Counted from the first letter of the stretch, positions 19,267-29,519 are shown. The stretch: 64,000 nt of DNA from Solibacillus sp. FSL R7-0682 (GCF_038005985.1 NZ_JBBOUI010000001.1:3244001-3308000); one strand, 5' to 3'. Translations and numbers: made by a program. The notes: generated by a model from the sequence alone, not told the origin.

Positions 19267-22200
19267 GTACGCATACCACCTTTTCTATTTTTTCAAATAC
19301 TTCTTGCTCTGATTGCTTCTTCAATTCATTAAAACTATTGCCTGTTTCAGTTTGGTCGAATTGACATACCGCTTTATAGCTACAAAAAGTACAAGCTTTC
19401 ATATTACCTAAACTATAAGGCTTGATTTCCGTATTACCCCGGTATATTTCATTGCCTGCTTGGCGGAATTTATGATGGACAAATTGCTGTAAATTTTCCA
19501 TTTGATCTGGCTCTATTACCTTTGATGAACGTCCATTAAATTCAGGCTCCTCAGCACTCTTAAAGGCAGCCGGCACAATAATCGATGATTTATTTGGTTC
19601 TAGTGTCGTATCCATCAATTGCGCCACTTCTACGTCCTTTAACATATAACCACTTAGCTTAAACTTTTCCTGACGTAAGCTTTCGACTTTCTCTAGCTGC
19701 TCATAATCCTCAGTCGTAATGAGTGGATTATGTACATGTAAGTAGAACATTCCCGCAGCTTGAACAATAATATTTTCAAGCTCGGATAAATCCGTAATGA
19801 GCTTACTTTCCTTCGCTAAAATCGGTACATTTTGTAAGGCCACATCTAAATACGTTAAAAGCTGCAATGAAATCCCGTTGTATACTTCCGTAAAATCAAG
19901 CTTTCGCCCACTCGATTTATAATCAATGACACGCAAATATAAGTTTTGCGCATCTTTAAATGCATCAATACGGTCAATCTGTCCGCGTACAAACATGTTA
20001 CGATTATCATCAAGCTCAATTTTTAATGCATCTAAAGGATTACGATCATCCTGTTCTGTATTTTTATCATCACGCTTCCCAAATGGCTTTTCATGGGCAA
20101 TCGCTTGAAACTTCGAAAGCTCACTTTGATTAATTAATGCATACAACGTTCGCGCCACGATTTTTACAAGCTTCGTTTTAATATATTCGAAACGGTGACT
20201 GCTTTTTAAAATACTGTAGGAGAAATAATCAACTAGCATTGTGATCGTCTCATCCGCCTTTTTATAGCACGCAATGTAATTATTTAACGGGATTGTCTGA
20301 TCCGTTTCCGATAAAATCGTACGAATTGCTTCGTGGAATAAATCCCCCATTGCAAATGACTCAAGCTTAAATTCAGGTCTCTCTTGAAGCTTCAAGCCGT
20401 ATGAAGCAAAGTGCGAATAAGGACAACTATAAAACTTCTCTATGCGTGATACACTAGCTAAAAAGTCTTTACCATATAAGGCGGTCGCATTTTCCTCAGA
20501 TAATGGCTCCACCTCATTTACATGAGACAGGGGCTTTGCCACAACGCTTAATACGTCCTTCCATTTCGGATCACGCTCATAATACGCCTTCAACGCAGAC
20601 CATTCTTCTGTTAATGATCGCTTTTCAATCTGTGCTTGCTTTAATTGCGTCATTAAAAAACCGATGGCTGGTGATGGATGACGTAGATAATCCATTACAT
20701 ATTGCTGCTTTATTTCATCGAGAGGATCCATTACAATTTGCCGTTGGATAATTGTACGCGCCATTTCTCCCTCTTCGTTCAATACTTCAAACATTTTATG
20801 CAATCGATTGATATAAAGGGATGGAAGCTTCCCTTTACTTTCTTCATCGGCACTTGCATACGTTACATATAAATAATCTGTTGGTGACGTAATTGCACGA
20901 TAAAAGAGGAAGCTCTCCTGAAGTAAGCGACTTTTCACACCTGGTGCGAGACCATATTGTGCCTTTTCAAAAGTTTCTCGCTCATCATCTGATAACAGCC
21001 CCCCAGAATCCATTCGCATCGGATAAACGCCATCGTTCACGCCAATAATAAAAATCGCCTTCTTATTATCAAAGCGAGCAAATTCCAATGTCGACACCGT
21101 CACTTCATCGAGAGTCGGTGGTACACTTGAAAATTGAAGTGACTCAAAGCCTTCATCTAAAATTTGTGCAGCCTCTTCTAGTAGGATGTCCTTATCTCCA
21201 AACATAAGGTCAAACTGTTCTAAAATATGCACCCAACCATTCCATGCCTGCTCATGCTCAAAGGACTGATGTAACGCATCTTTTTGCTCTTCCTGCTCTT
21301 GCATTTTTACAAGCTTCTTATACACATCCAGCTGCTCCATAAACTCATAAAGTGCAACAACTAGTGCTCGTCCAGTCTGTTGTTCCTTAAGTCGCTGTTG
21401 CAGAGCAAATACAGGCTCTCGAATTAAATCTCGCACACTTTTTAATAGCTTTTCATGTTCAAGCTCATCCTCTGTTTGAATGGCATTTATCTTTTCAAGT
21501 GATTTAAAACGACGATAATGCCATACATCTTCCTTAAACCATCGATCATGCACAATGCCCTTTGCAATGACAAAGTTCTCTAAAATATCGGCACGATCAC
21601 GCATCGCCACTAAATTCGAATTATAAGGAAAGAGTAAATCTGTTTTTACACTTCTAAAAATCGGCTCATATTTCCAATTAGATGTAATAATTTCTAGGAC
21701 CGAACGACTAAATTCGATCAATGGATGATAAAGCATCGAACGTTTTTCATTCGAGAAAAATGGAATGTCGTATTGCGTAAAGGTTGTCGCAATGATCGGG
21801 TCATACACATCTGCTTGGCGATACATAATCCCGATATCCTTATAGCGTAACCCTTTATCCATCACTAAGCCTTTAATTTCCTGGGCAATTCCCTGTACTT
21901 CCGCCCGTGGATTCATACCGTTTACTATTTTTATATGCCCCTCTGAAGCTATTGGTTTAATAAAAGGTGCATCAAAGCATTGCTCAAGATGTTGTAAATC
22001 ACGATTTTTTGAACGATAATTCACTGTCAAATGAATACGTTGCTCCTCTTCGATATCAATCCCACGTTCAAAGCGTATTTTTTGAATTTCCTCTCGGAGT
22101 TTTTCATAGGTCGTTGCTGCACGGTAAAATACCGAGCCTTCTAGCATGTCTGTTTGAGGATCATCCATTGGAAGCACCAATGTTACACGCTTTGCATAAA

Positions 22201-22870
22201 GTAATAATTCCTTTAAAATCGTAAACTCTTGTCCATTGAACGAAACGAAGCCATCTAAATAAACATGGGTCTCGCGCAAGCTTTCCATTTGAGGCATGCG
22301 CTCAAGAAGCATCGGGAAATACCCATCCCCCTCAACATAATTCGTGCCAATACGTTCATTTAGCTGAACTAATAAAATTTGCAAATCATGCATTTTATGT
22401 AGCAGTACTTCACTTGCTCCATTTTGCTTTAATGATTCAATTAATGGCCCAATCGTGTCTATATTAATATTGTACTGGCTAAACTCCTTTAAAATCTGCT
22501 CGACCTCTTTTGTAAATCCTCGTTTGCCAGCTACTTGTTTAAAGAGTAAAAACTCATCTTGATGTTCTTCTAAAATACGACGTAGAAGCATGCGGTAGCC
22601 TGTACCATCAATACGTTCCCTCGTAATGCCACCTTCCTTTTGCAGCACAAACCATGCTAAACGTTTAAAGGTCATGACCTGCGCTCGCATCATCCCTTCA
22701 ATACCGTAATGATTCGTTAATTCATATTCCGTTGAAAACGTCATTTGGTCCGGAACTAAAATAAAAATTTGAGGACCAAGTGGATTTGATGTTAAATCTT
22801 CTACGATTTCTTGATGGATGAACGTCGTTTTCCCTGTCCCTGCTCGTCCTGAAATGACACGTAACGTCAT
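19244..22870 (-). CDS. addB: ATP-dependent helicase/deoxyribonuclease subunit AddB
   Basis: An SF1-like inactive helicase fused to a nuclease, about 1208 residues. The N-terminal Walker A is GRAGTGKT (8-15). The C-terminal nuclease core is IDYKSSGRKLDF. Cysteines for the structural [4Fe-4S] cluster are visible as FYSCPYSHF and, near the end, ACTFCSYKAVCQF (Cx2Cx5C). AddB carries the Chi-recognition function and one of the two nuclease sites of AddAB. Two tandem ATG codons (22873 and 22870) follow GTGAGGTGGGG; the second has the better spacing. It is the first gene of addB-addA-DUF418. Confidence 0.96.
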   Translation of the reverse strand: MTLRVISGRAGTGKTTFIHQEIVEDLTSNPLGPQIFILVPDQMTFSTEYELTNHYGIEGMMRAQVMTFKRLAWFVLQKEGGITRERIDGTGYRMLLRRILEEHQDEFLLFKQVAGKRGFTKEVEQILKEFSQYNINIDTIGPLIESLKQNGASEVLLHKMHDLQILLVQLNERIGTNYVEGDGYFPMLLERMPQMESLRETHVYLDGFVSFNGQEFTILKELLLYAKRVTLVLPMDDPQTDMLEGSVFYRAATTYEKLREEIQKIRFERGIDIEEEQRIHLTVNYRSKNRDLQHLEQCFDAPFIKPIASEGHIKIVNGMNPRAEVQGIAQEIKGLVMDKGLRYKDIGIMYRQADVYDPIIATTFTQYDIPFFSNEKRSMLYHPLIEFSRSVLEIITSNWKYEPIFRSVKTDLLFPYNSNLVAMRDRADILENFVIAKGIVHDRWFKEDVWHYRRFKSLEKINAIQTEDELEHEKLLKSVRDLIREPVFALQQRLKEQQTGRALVVALYEFMEQLDVYKKLVKMQEQEEQKDALHQSFEHEQAWNGWVHILEQFDLMFGDKDILLEEAAQILDEGFESLQFSSVPPTLDEVTVSTLEFARFDNKKAIFIIGVNDGVYPMRMDSGGLLSDDERETFEKAQYGLAPGVKSRLLQESFLFYRAITSPTDYLYVTYASADEESKGKLPSLYINRLHKMFEVLNEEGEMARTIIQRQIVMDPLDEIKQQYVMDYLRHPSPAIGFLMTQLKQAQIEKRSLTEEWSALKAYYERDPKWKDVLSVVAKPLSHVNEVEPLSEENATALYGKDFLASVSRIEKFYSCPYSHFASYGLKLQERPEFKLESFAMGDLFHEAIRTILSETDQTIPLNNYIACYKKADETITMLVDYFSYSILKSSHRFEYIKTKLVKIVARTLYALINQSELSKFQAIAHEKPFGKRDDKNTEQDDRNPLDALKIELDDNRNMFVRGQIDRIDAFKDAQNLYLRVIDYKSSGRKLDFTEVYNGISLQLLTYLDVALQNVPILAKESKLITDLSELENIIVQAAGMFYLHVHNPLITTEDYEQLEKVESLRQEKFKLSGYMLKDVEVAQLMDTTLEPNKSSIIVPAAFKSAEEPEFNGRSSKVIEPDQMENLQQFVHHKFRQAGNEIYRGNTEIKPYSLGNMKACTFCSYKAVCQFDQTETGNSFNELKKQSEQEVFEKIEKVVCVHDDSSEA

Positions 22871-22955
22871 CATCCCCACCTCACTTCACATTATTAACTT
22901 CTATTATATATAAGAATACATGTTCGCGCACTATCTGACATATTGAATGAAATAG

Positions 22956-22986
22956 AAAAATGCGAGAAAAATTCTCTCGCATTTTT
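22956..22986. terminator. Terminator of the VTT-family gene
   Basis: AAAAATGCGAGA (22956-22967) pairs with TCTCGCATTTTT (22975-22986). It lies just past the stop of the VTT gene and upstream of addB; T-runs on both strands are possible. Confidence 0.85.
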
Positions 22987-22988
22987 AT

Positions 22989-23621
22989 CTATTCCTTATT
23001 CAAAGGCTGTCTTTGCTTTTCAATTTCACGCAAGTCTTGCTCCACTCGTTTATTTAAGTTACGTTCGATTAATTTACCAATTCCCCAAATTGTAACAATA
23101 ATCAACACAGAGACAATGATTTTAACAGGATTTGTTAAAATAGAGCGTAAATCGCTTCCTAAATAACTCATCAAAAAAATCATAACAGGCTTCGAAATGA
23201 ATAATGTTAAAAAATAATATTGCCTTTTAATATTCGATAAGCCTGCCACACTATTCACGACAACAACTGGCGTAAACGGTAAACAGAGTAATACAAACAA
23301 TGGCGTAAATCCTCGTATATCTACCCATTGAATCAGCTTTTTAACTTGTCGCTGCTCTTTTATCTTACGGAACAAACGATGATTTCCAAACTTTCGAATT
23401 AACAAGAAAAATGCGTATGAACCCGCTACCGTACCGAGCCACGACAGGATAAATCCCCAAAACAAACCATATGCCCCTGCATTCGCAATAACAATGACAA
23501 ACAGCGGTAATACTGGGAGAAAGGACTCAATGAATGTTAAAAATACCCCAAAAAAAGGACCTAATAATTTATATTTTTCAACAACCGTTTCAATATTATC
23601 GATTGTCAACCAATCTAACAT
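22989..23621 (-). CDS. yhjE: VTT/DedA-type membrane protein (YhjE-like)
   Basis: A 210-residue multi-spanning protein of the VTT (TVP38/TMEM64/DedA) family. Characteristic segments are ESFLPVLPLFVIVIANAGAYGL, FILSWLGTVAGSYAFFLLIRKFG and FTPLFVLLCLPFTPVVVVNSVAG, with the glycine- and proline-rich re-entrant loops typical of the family, and a basic coiled C-terminus. Members are lipid scramblases or flippases, including carriers recycling undecaprenyl phosphate; the role here is inferred. It resembles B. subtilis YhjE, which also lies near addB. TAGGAGTG precedes the ATG. Confidence 0.8.
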   Translation of the reverse strand: MLDWLTIDNIETVVEKYKLLGPFFGVFLTFIESFLPVLPLFVIVIANAGAYGLFWGFILSWLGTVAGSYAFFLLIRKFGNHRLFRKIKEQRQVKKLIQWVDIRGFTPLFVLLCLPFTPVVVVNSVAGLSNIKRQYYFLTLFISKPVMIFLMSYLGSDLRSILTNPVKIIVSVLIIVTIWGIGKLIERNLNKRVEQDLREIEKQRQPLNKE

Positions 23622-23639
23622 AAGTATTCACTCCTACTA

Positions 23640-24460
23640 ACAAAACCGGTAAGTTAAATGATGAATTTATTAAAATATCGCCTTCATTTTAAGACAAAAA
23701 ACTACATTGCTCATGTTACTGCGATAAATTTCGAATATTATATCTTTTTTATAGTAACATAATTCCCCTTCCTATGTTTGCCCTATTCATCGAATAACAA
23801 AACCGTCACATTTTAGTGGATTGATTATATTTTGGGTGGTGGATTGGCTTCGGGAGAGGGAGTTCTAAGGAAAGCGGGTGTGTTGTTAAATCTAGGTTTC
23901 CTGGGGGGTGCAAGGGATTTTGGAGGCTTGGATATTAATCGAAGCCAGTGCTTTTTATATCTAGGTTAGATAGGTTCATTTTGTCTTTTATTAGATGTAA
24001 AAGTTCTATTAACTCGTCGATTTTGTCCATTAAACCTTCTTTTTTCCATTAAGTACTTCATTTTGTCCTTTTCCTTTATACTTTGTCCTTTTTCTTTCGA
24101 ACTTTAGCTATTACCATCTCAACTTTGGCTATTACTTTAAATACTTTGTCCTTTATCTAATAACACCTTGCAAGAATACCTATAAGACAATTAAGATTGT
24201 TGCTGTTACGGTATGAAAAGCTGTGAATTTACGTAATTGTCCTTTATTCCATGTAATAAGTCTATTTTGGCTTATAGATTGTCGATTACTTTATGAATTT
24301 CGTATATTATTCGATATATTTTGTCCATTATTCATTTAAAAATGTCCATTATCCCGCCAACCTTGTCCATTTCCCTGAGTCTAGATCGCTTCTCCCCTCT
24401 CATTCATTGCCCTTAGCCCTAGTCCACTGTCACTTCACTTTAAAACTTACTTTCCTTAAA
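23640..24460. repeat. Gene-free island with degenerate TGTCC(A/T)TT motifs
   Basis: About 0.8 kb holds no supported gene. Between about 23979 and 24375 the motif TTTGTCC(A/T)TT or a close form recurs nine times in the same orientation (near 23980, 24022, 24062, 24082, 24145, 24237, 24320, 24342 and 24363), at irregular spacing and mixed with AACTTT(A/G)GCTATTA repeats near 24100-24135. The left part (23820-23960) is unusually G-rich for this genome. It looks like a decayed repeat field rather than a CRISPR, since units are short and spacing is irregular. Confidence 0.5.
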
Positions 24461-24464
24461 TAAA

Positions 24465-24492
24465 AAAGAACCCCGTTTTCACGAGATTCTTT
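24465..24492 (-). terminator. Terminator of minJ
   Basis: On the minus strand AAAGAATCTCG pairs with CGGGGTTCTTT (two G-U pairs), followed by TTTTATTT. It lies 8 bases past the stop codon. Confidence 0.75.
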
Positions 24493-24500
24493 GAAACTTG

Positions 24501-25670
24501 TTATTTTACAATTAATAAACCAATTTTATGGTTATCATCACTATGAACGACATGCTGTGTTAAGCGGAGCTCTCCGTTATGATCAAGCACCTCTAGACGG
24601 CAATGTGCAGCATTAATTTGCAATGCTTCATATAATTCCTCTTCCGTATGAACATTTTGTCCATTAATGCGCTTAATGACCTCACCTGCGATTAAACCCA
24701 TTTTTTCGGCTGGTGAGTCGGGTAGTACCCCAGCAATCATAACCCCATTTCCACTACGCATTACTGCATAGCTATCGCGATCCTCAGAACGGCGATAATA
24801 AATAGCAATTATTGTTCGGGAAATTGCACCTAATGCTAACGCTGCCGCGCCTAATACGGGCATGAAATAGGATGCAATGCCAACAAATAATACTAGTTCT
24901 CCTACAAAAACAATGTTGCGTCCCATCTTTGGATATACATACAACGGGAGGTTTTTCCGCACCATTTGTTGGAACCCGATAATAAATGGGAAAACTACTA
25001 ATGAAAATTGCTCTGCACCAAGTGTAAACTGTGGCCAATATGGTAAATACGCCTGTATCCCGTCTCCCGGAATAATTGTTACGACTGGTAGCATCCATAA
25101 TTGCTTACTATAATAACCGATCCCATTAAGTCCACGCTTTGTCGTTTCTACAATTGGAGATGCAAATTTTGCCCCGTAACGGCGAATTAAAATCCCCTCA
25201 GCCATTAATAATAACCCGGCTAAAATGGCCGCGGTCTTGACTAAGCCATCTCCTACATTTGTTCCAACAAATTCGAAGCCCCATAGCCCATACGAAAAAT
25301 TTTTCCAATCCATCCATACGACAACACCAAATGCAATTGCCATCACAATAATCGGTGATAAAAGGTGATACGTAAATACAAGCAATCCGATTAAACTAAT
25401 TAAAAAAATAATAGCTAGAAATTCAAATGTTATTGTCAATCCAACCACGATACTAAATAACGAGATAATGAGGGATAGCATAAACCCCATGATGAGCATG
25501 TTACGCATTTCTGACCAACCATTTAAAACACGATGATTGAAAAAATTACGCTCCCGCTTCACTCGTCGATAGCCTAAATAAATGGCGGAAAGGAGTGCGA
25601 TATAAACTAATGGATTTATAAGAAAACGACCAATACTTTTTAAAATTTCAATTAAAATGGTTCCATCCAT
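24501..25670 (-). CDS. minJ: MinJ-like division topological determinant (membrane PDZ protein)
   Basis: A 389-residue protein with around eight transmembrane helices in the first 290 residues and a C-terminal PDZ domain (about 305-375, GVMIAGVLPDSPAEKMGLIAGEVIKRINGQ split around the carboxylate-binding loop). This layout and its place beside ctpB match B. subtilis MinJ (YvjD), which links DivIVA to MinD at poles and septa. AGGTGAGAAG sits right before the ATG. No swrA homologue is seen between it and ctpB, unlike in B. subtilis. Confidence 0.85.
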   Translation of the reverse strand: MDGTILIEILKSIGRFLINPLVYIALLSAIYLGYRRVKRERNFFNHRVLNGWSEMRNMLIMGFMLSLIISLFSIVVGLTITFEFLAIIFLISLIGLLVFTYHLLSPIIVMAIAFGVVVWMDWKNFSYGLWGFEFVGTNVGDGLVKTAAILAGLLLMAEGILIRRYGAKFASPIVETTKRGLNGIGYYSKQLWMLPVVTIIPGDGIQAYLPYWPQFTLGAEQFSLVVFPFIIGFQQMVRKNLPLYVYPKMGRNIVFVGELVLFVGIASYFMPVLGAAALALGAISRTIIAIYYRRSEDRDSYAVMRSGNGVMIAGVLPDSPAEKMGLIAGEVIKRINGQNVHTEEELYEALQINAAHCRLEVLDHNGELRLTQHVVHSDDNHKIGLLIVK

Positions 25671-25846
25671 CTTCTCACCTACTGTCTAATCCTCACTATG
25701 CATACCTATCATTGTTCGATGAGAGAAACGAATCAATTCTAGGAAAGCGTCTTACCAATTGAAGGTTCACTTTCCATTGTATCAAATCCCTTTGTTCTTG
25801 CGTAGTGCAATTTGTCCTTACAAGTAAAATATCATCTTCCTGGCAA

Positions 25847-27280
25847 TCATTCAAACTGATGCATAATATAACTGATTGCCATTTGTAGCTGCATATCATT
25901 TAACTGTGATGCTTTAAATTTTTGTAATTGTGCTGATAATTCAGTGAAGAAAGCTTCATCCAGATGACGTCCTTCTTGCAAATCATATTTCTTCCTAAAC
26001 TTTGCTACTTCCTCTGCTGTATCCATATCAAAAAATCCATCTTTACGATTAATCCCATAACCTAGTTCACCTAATACTAATTGCGTATAGGCAACCTCTT
26101 CGCTATACTCACCCACTTCAAATCGACCTTTTAATAACTTTGTCTCTACCTGATAAAGTGGATGTTGTTTTATTTCAACATCTGGCTCAATCCCTATATG
26201 ATGAATCCATTTTTTAGAAGGTGTCAACCATTTATTCGTTGATAATTTTACTTCGCCACCATTTTGTAATTCCCATGTTTGTTGTACAGTTCCTTTCCCA
26301 AAGCTTGTCACACCAATAATGACAGCACGCTTCCAGTCTTGTAATGCACCAGCAAATACTTCACTTGCAGAAGCGCTCCCTTCATTTTGAATGATTGCTA
26401 TCGGTATCGCTCTTAATTTTTCAACATATGGAATGATTTCTTCAGGTGCTTTCGTTTTCAATGGCTCCGTAACACCTTCATGATTTTGCATATAGGCGAA
26501 AATCTTTTCTTTTTGCTCAAAAAAGCTCATCATCTGGGCGACACTATGTAAATAGCCCCCTGGATTATTTCGAACATCAATAATTAACCCTTCCGCCTCT
26601 TTTTCTAATACTTTGTCGAGTGCATTTTTCCACTCTTTTGCTGTCTCTTCCCCAAACATATTAACTGTAATATAACCTATAGGCGTTTCTTCAATTTCGA
26701 TGACTTCAGATTGAACCGTTTCATTTTTTAAACGCTCTCTTTTTAAGCTTATTTTCACATGACGTTCTAATTCAGGACGATACAATACAAGTTCAATTTT
26801 TTCGCCCTCTTTTCCTTGCATCAATTTCATAACCTCGCCCATTGATTTACCTTCAAGACGCGTATCATTGATTTGAATTAGCTCATCTAATGGGCGAATT
26901 CCTGCTTTATCTGCTGGCGACGATTTGACAGGTGCGATGACAATAAATTTCCCATTTGATTCAGACAGTTCAATACCAATACCAATTCGTTCACTTGCTA
27001 ATGTTTGTTTATGTAATGCGGCTTCTTGTTGTGAATAATACGTGCTGTACGGATCATTTATTGCATTGGCCATTCCCCGTAGCGCTCCTTCTACTAGCTT
27101 CTCAGAAGTCACATCATAGACAGATTCACGAGCAATAATGTCATGTAACTCATTGACAATTGCAAAGTCAGCTTGTTCTGTATTTGATTTTGTGGTTGGT
27201 TGACCAAACAAAAAGAAAGTACATACAATGACTACCAAACATAGTATTCCAAGAAATAAGAAAATTCGACTTTTCCGCAC
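25847..27280 (-). CDS. ctpB: Carboxy-terminal processing serine protease CtpB-like (S41)
   Basis: A 477-residue S41 protease. N-terminal signal anchor (IFLFLGILCLVVIVCTFFLF), a PDZ domain (about 100-185), the S41 catalytic core with the Ser in NEGSASASEVFAGAL and Lys in SFGKGTVQQTW, and a C-terminal peptidoglycan-binding-like domain (about 390-450). In B. subtilis CtpB cleaves SpoIVFA to trigger SigmaK during sporulation; PDZ gating controls it. The start is GTG (27278-27280) behind GGGAGGGAAG. It lies 176 bases upstream of minJ. Confidence 0.92.
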   Translation of the reverse strand: MRKSRIFLFLGILCLVVIVCTFFLFGQPTTKSNTEQADFAIVNELHDIIARESVYDVTSEKLVEGALRGMANAINDPYSTYYSQQEAALHKQTLASERIGIGIELSESNGKFIVIAPVKSSPADKAGIRPLDELIQINDTRLEGKSMGEVMKLMQGKEGEKIELVLYRPELERHVKISLKRERLKNETVQSEVIEIEETPIGYITVNMFGEETAKEWKNALDKVLEKEAEGLIIDVRNNPGGYLHSVAQMMSFFEQKEKIFAYMQNHEGVTEPLKTKAPEEIIPYVEKLRAIPIAIIQNEGSASASEVFAGALQDWKRAVIIGVTSFGKGTVQQTWELQNGGEVKLSTNKWLTPSKKWIHHIGIEPDVEIKQHPLYQVETKLLKGRFEVGEYSEEVAYTQLVLGELGYGINRKDGFFDMDTAEEVAKFRKKYDLQEGRHLDEAFFTELSAQLQKFKASQLNDMQLQMAISYIMHQFE

Positions 27281-27437
27281 AATCTTCCCTCCCGTTCAGT
27301 TAAACTTATGAACGTTCGCTGAATTTCATACTTCTAAGTCGAATCAAATTTTCTTAAACTTCCCTCTAATCCTCCCCTAAAGTAACAGAAAATCAAATGA
27401 CCTAAACGCCTAATTGTTCGTTATCACTCGAACAATT

Positions 27438-28010
27438 CTAATTTAGTTGTATCACATTTTCTCGTAACGACTCCAAATCAAGAGGACCAATTATTTTTTT
27501 TTGAATTTTCCCTTTCGTATCAATCATATATGTTGATGGAATTGTGATTATCTGATATTGCTGTGCGACCATTTCATTTTGCTCTAATAAGATTGGGAAT
27601 GAAATATTATAGCTCTTTAGAAATTGCTCAACGCGCTCTACTTTTTCATTTGCATAAGTTAAGTTAACGCCGATAATTTCAACATTATCTTCTTTCTTGT
27701 ACTGTTCGTAATATTTTTGCATATGCGGCATTTCTGCTTCACATGGAGGACACCATGTCGCCCAAAAGTTTAAGACAACACGTTTACCACGTAAATCAGA
27801 CAAAGTTACTTCCTCACCTTGCATATTTTGTAACGTAAAATCTGGTGCTAATTGACCCTTTTCTAACCCAACTTCTTCATCTAAAGTAACTTCATAGCCT
27901 TTTGATTGCTCATGAATGACCTGACTACGTTCGATTTCTTGTTTTATGTATGTTGCTAGCATTGTAACCACTAGTGCTAAAACGACGATTATGCCGATAT
28001 TCTTCTTCAT
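27438..28010 (-). CDS. ResA-like membrane-tethered thiol-disulfide oxidoreductase
   Basis: A 190-residue protein with an N-terminal membrane anchor (IGIIVVLALVVTMLATYI) and an extracytoplasmic thioredoxin fold of the AlkC/TSA-redoxin type. The active site is WATWCPPCEAEMP and the cis-proline is in TIPSTYMID. ResA and StoA of Bacillus reduce disulfides in apocytochrome c or in spore-cortex enzymes; which role applies here cannot be told. The ATG at 28010 follows GAGGTG; an upstream in-frame codon at 28025 is not needed. It is placed between the M23 peptidase and ctpB. Confidence 0.85.
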   Translation of the reverse strand: MKKNIGIIVVLALVVTMLATYIKQEIERSQVIHEQSKGYEVTLDEEVGLEKGQLAPDFTLQNMQGEEVTLSDLRGKRVVLNFWATWCPPCEAEMPHMQKYYEQYKKEDNVEIIGVNLTYANEKVERVEQFLKSYNISFPILLEQNEMVAQQYQIITIPSTYMIDTKGKIQKKIIGPLDLESLRENVIQLN

Positions 28011-28074
28011 TTTTTCACACCTCATTACGTTTTATCTAGTAGTACCATATCATAATTTTCCAGTAAATATTCAT

Positions 28075-28116
28075 ATGAAAAAAGACAAAACTCGGATATT
28101 TTCGAGTTTTGTCTTT
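28075..28116 (-). terminator. Terminator of the M23 peptidase gene
   Basis: A perfect 14-bp stem AAAGACAAAACTCG (28081-28094) / CGAGTTTTGTCTTT (28103-28116), with TTTTTTC following on the minus strand. Confidence 0.85.
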
Positions 28117-28127
28117 GATTTTGTATT

Positions 28128-29417
28128 TTATAAAGAAACGTAACGTAATGGGTTAACTGCATTTGAACGCTTACCGTTCCATTCACCTACATGAATTTCG
28201 AAGTGTAAATGTGGTCCCGTTGAGTTCCCTGTGTTCCCCATTCTAGCAATTTGCTGTCCTTTAGATACACTATTCCCAACACTAGAATTAAAACCACTTA
28301 AATGGGCATAAACCGTCGTAAAAATTTGACCATTAATAGAGTGGGTCACCATTACGACATTCCCGTAACCATTCATTGTACCTGCATAAGAAACGACACC
28401 ATCTGCCGCCGCTACAACCGGCGTTCCGATAGAGTTTGCAATATCAATCCCTAAGTGATTTTTACTGCCGATTGGTCCGATATCACGTCCACCAAATCCA
28501 GAAGTAAAGCGTCCTGCTGCTGGTCTTGTCCACGTACCCGCTGCTACAGATGGTAAATTTCCATTTCCAGCATAACCACCGTTATTGTTATTTTTGTTTT
28601 TCGCTGCTTCTAATGCCTTTTGACGAGCAACCTCTGCTAAACGGCGTTGCTCTGCAATAATTTTTTGCTCTGCTTCCTTACTTAACTCAATAGCATCGTC
28701 ATACTTTTCTTGAAGATCTGATTTTTGAGCACGTAATCTCGCTTCTTCTTTTTCAAGCTCATCAACTAGCTTGTCCTTTTCAGCCTTTTGGGCTTTTAAC
28801 GAAGCCATTAGCTTTTCTAGTTGTGCTTTATTCGCTTCAAGATTTTCCTTTTTTACAACGAGCTCGGCTTTTTGTACTTCTAACTTTTCCTTGTCCTCTT
28901 TTTGCTCACGCATAATATTGCGGTCTGCTTCCATTAATGTATTGACTGCCGAAAAACGGTCAATAAAATCAACGAAGCTATTTGCACCTAAAAGGACATC
29001 TAAATAGTTTACTGTACCACCTGTTTGCATGGCACGTGCACGTTCTTGTAATAATGCATCGCGCTGTTCTATTTTATTTTCTAGTGTTGCGATATCTTCT
29101 TCTAATACTGAAATTTCTTCATTAGCAATTTTAATGTCTAACTCCACAACTGCGATTTCTTGATTCGTCGCATTAATCTTTGTACCAATTTGCTCTAATT
29201 GCGCTATAATTTTTTCCTGTGTACTTTGATTGACTTGAATTTCATTCGTTTTTTGCTGGAGCGACTTATTTAATGCATTTTTTTGCGCTTCTAGTTGTTC
29301 ACGCTCTTTTTTCAAATCACTTAATGATGCTGCATATGCTACTGGCATTTGAATAAATAATGCAAGAGCGATGACTACAGCAATTATTTTCACTAATGGC
29401 GTATTTCGCTTCTTCAA
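28128..29417 (-). CDS. Secreted coiled-coil M23 peptidase, candidate FtsEX-dependent hydrolase
   Basis: About 429 residues: signal peptide (VVIALALFIQMPVAYAA), a long coiled coil (roughly 30-280), a glycine/asparagine linker, and a C-terminal LytM/M23 domain with intact zinc ligands (NHLGIDIAN and PHLHFEIHV) plus VYAHLSG. It resembles the EnvC/PcsB design, in which FtsX in the membrane pulls on the coiled coil to switch on cell-wall cleavage. It directly follows ftsE-ftsX, so it is a strong candidate for the FtsEX partner. The start is taken as TTG (29417) because AGGGGGA then lies 9 bases upstream; the longer frame from 29441 would include that site. Confidence 0.88.
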   Translation of the reverse strand: MKKRNTPLVKIIAVVIALALFIQMPVAYAASLSDLKKEREQLEAQKNALNKSLQQKTNEIQVNQSTQEKIIAQLEQIGTKINATNQEIAVVELDIKIANEEISVLEEDIATLENKIEQRDALLQERARAMQTGGTVNYLDVLLGANSFVDFIDRFSAVNTLMEADRNIMREQKEDKEKLEVQKAELVVKKENLEANKAQLEKLMASLKAQKAEKDKLVDELEKEEARLRAQKSDLQEKYDDAIELSKEAEQKIIAEQRRLAEVARQKALEAAKNKNNNNGGYAGNGNLPSVAAGTWTRPAAGRFTSGFGGRDIGPIGSKNHLGIDIANSIGTPVVAAADGVVSYAGTMNGYGNVVMVTHSINGQIFTTVYAHLSGFNSSVGNSVSKGQQIARMGNTGNSTGPHLHFEIHVGEWNGKRSNAVNPLRYVSL

Positions 29418-29519
29418 AATCTTTCTTCCCCCTAAACGCACAAAAAATTTTGCTCATTTTGTCTCTTTTGATGTATGTGAGCTGTTTGCAACATTCATGT
29501 TGTCGATTTATTTTTGCGA

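Noticed and set aside
23979-24375. CRISPR array
   Set aside because: The repeated unit is only about 10 bases, spacing varies widely, and no cas gene is near.
25696-25899. A 67-codon frame between minJ and ctpB as a swrA-like gene
   Set aside because: It overlaps the ctpB 3' end out of frame and lacks a ribosome binding site and any SwrA-like sequence.
27412-27437. Hairpin AATTGTTCG/CGAACAATT after the ResA-like gene as a terminator
   Set aside because: The 9-bp stem is perfect but no T-run follows on the minus strand, so termination is not supported; it may be another element or chance.
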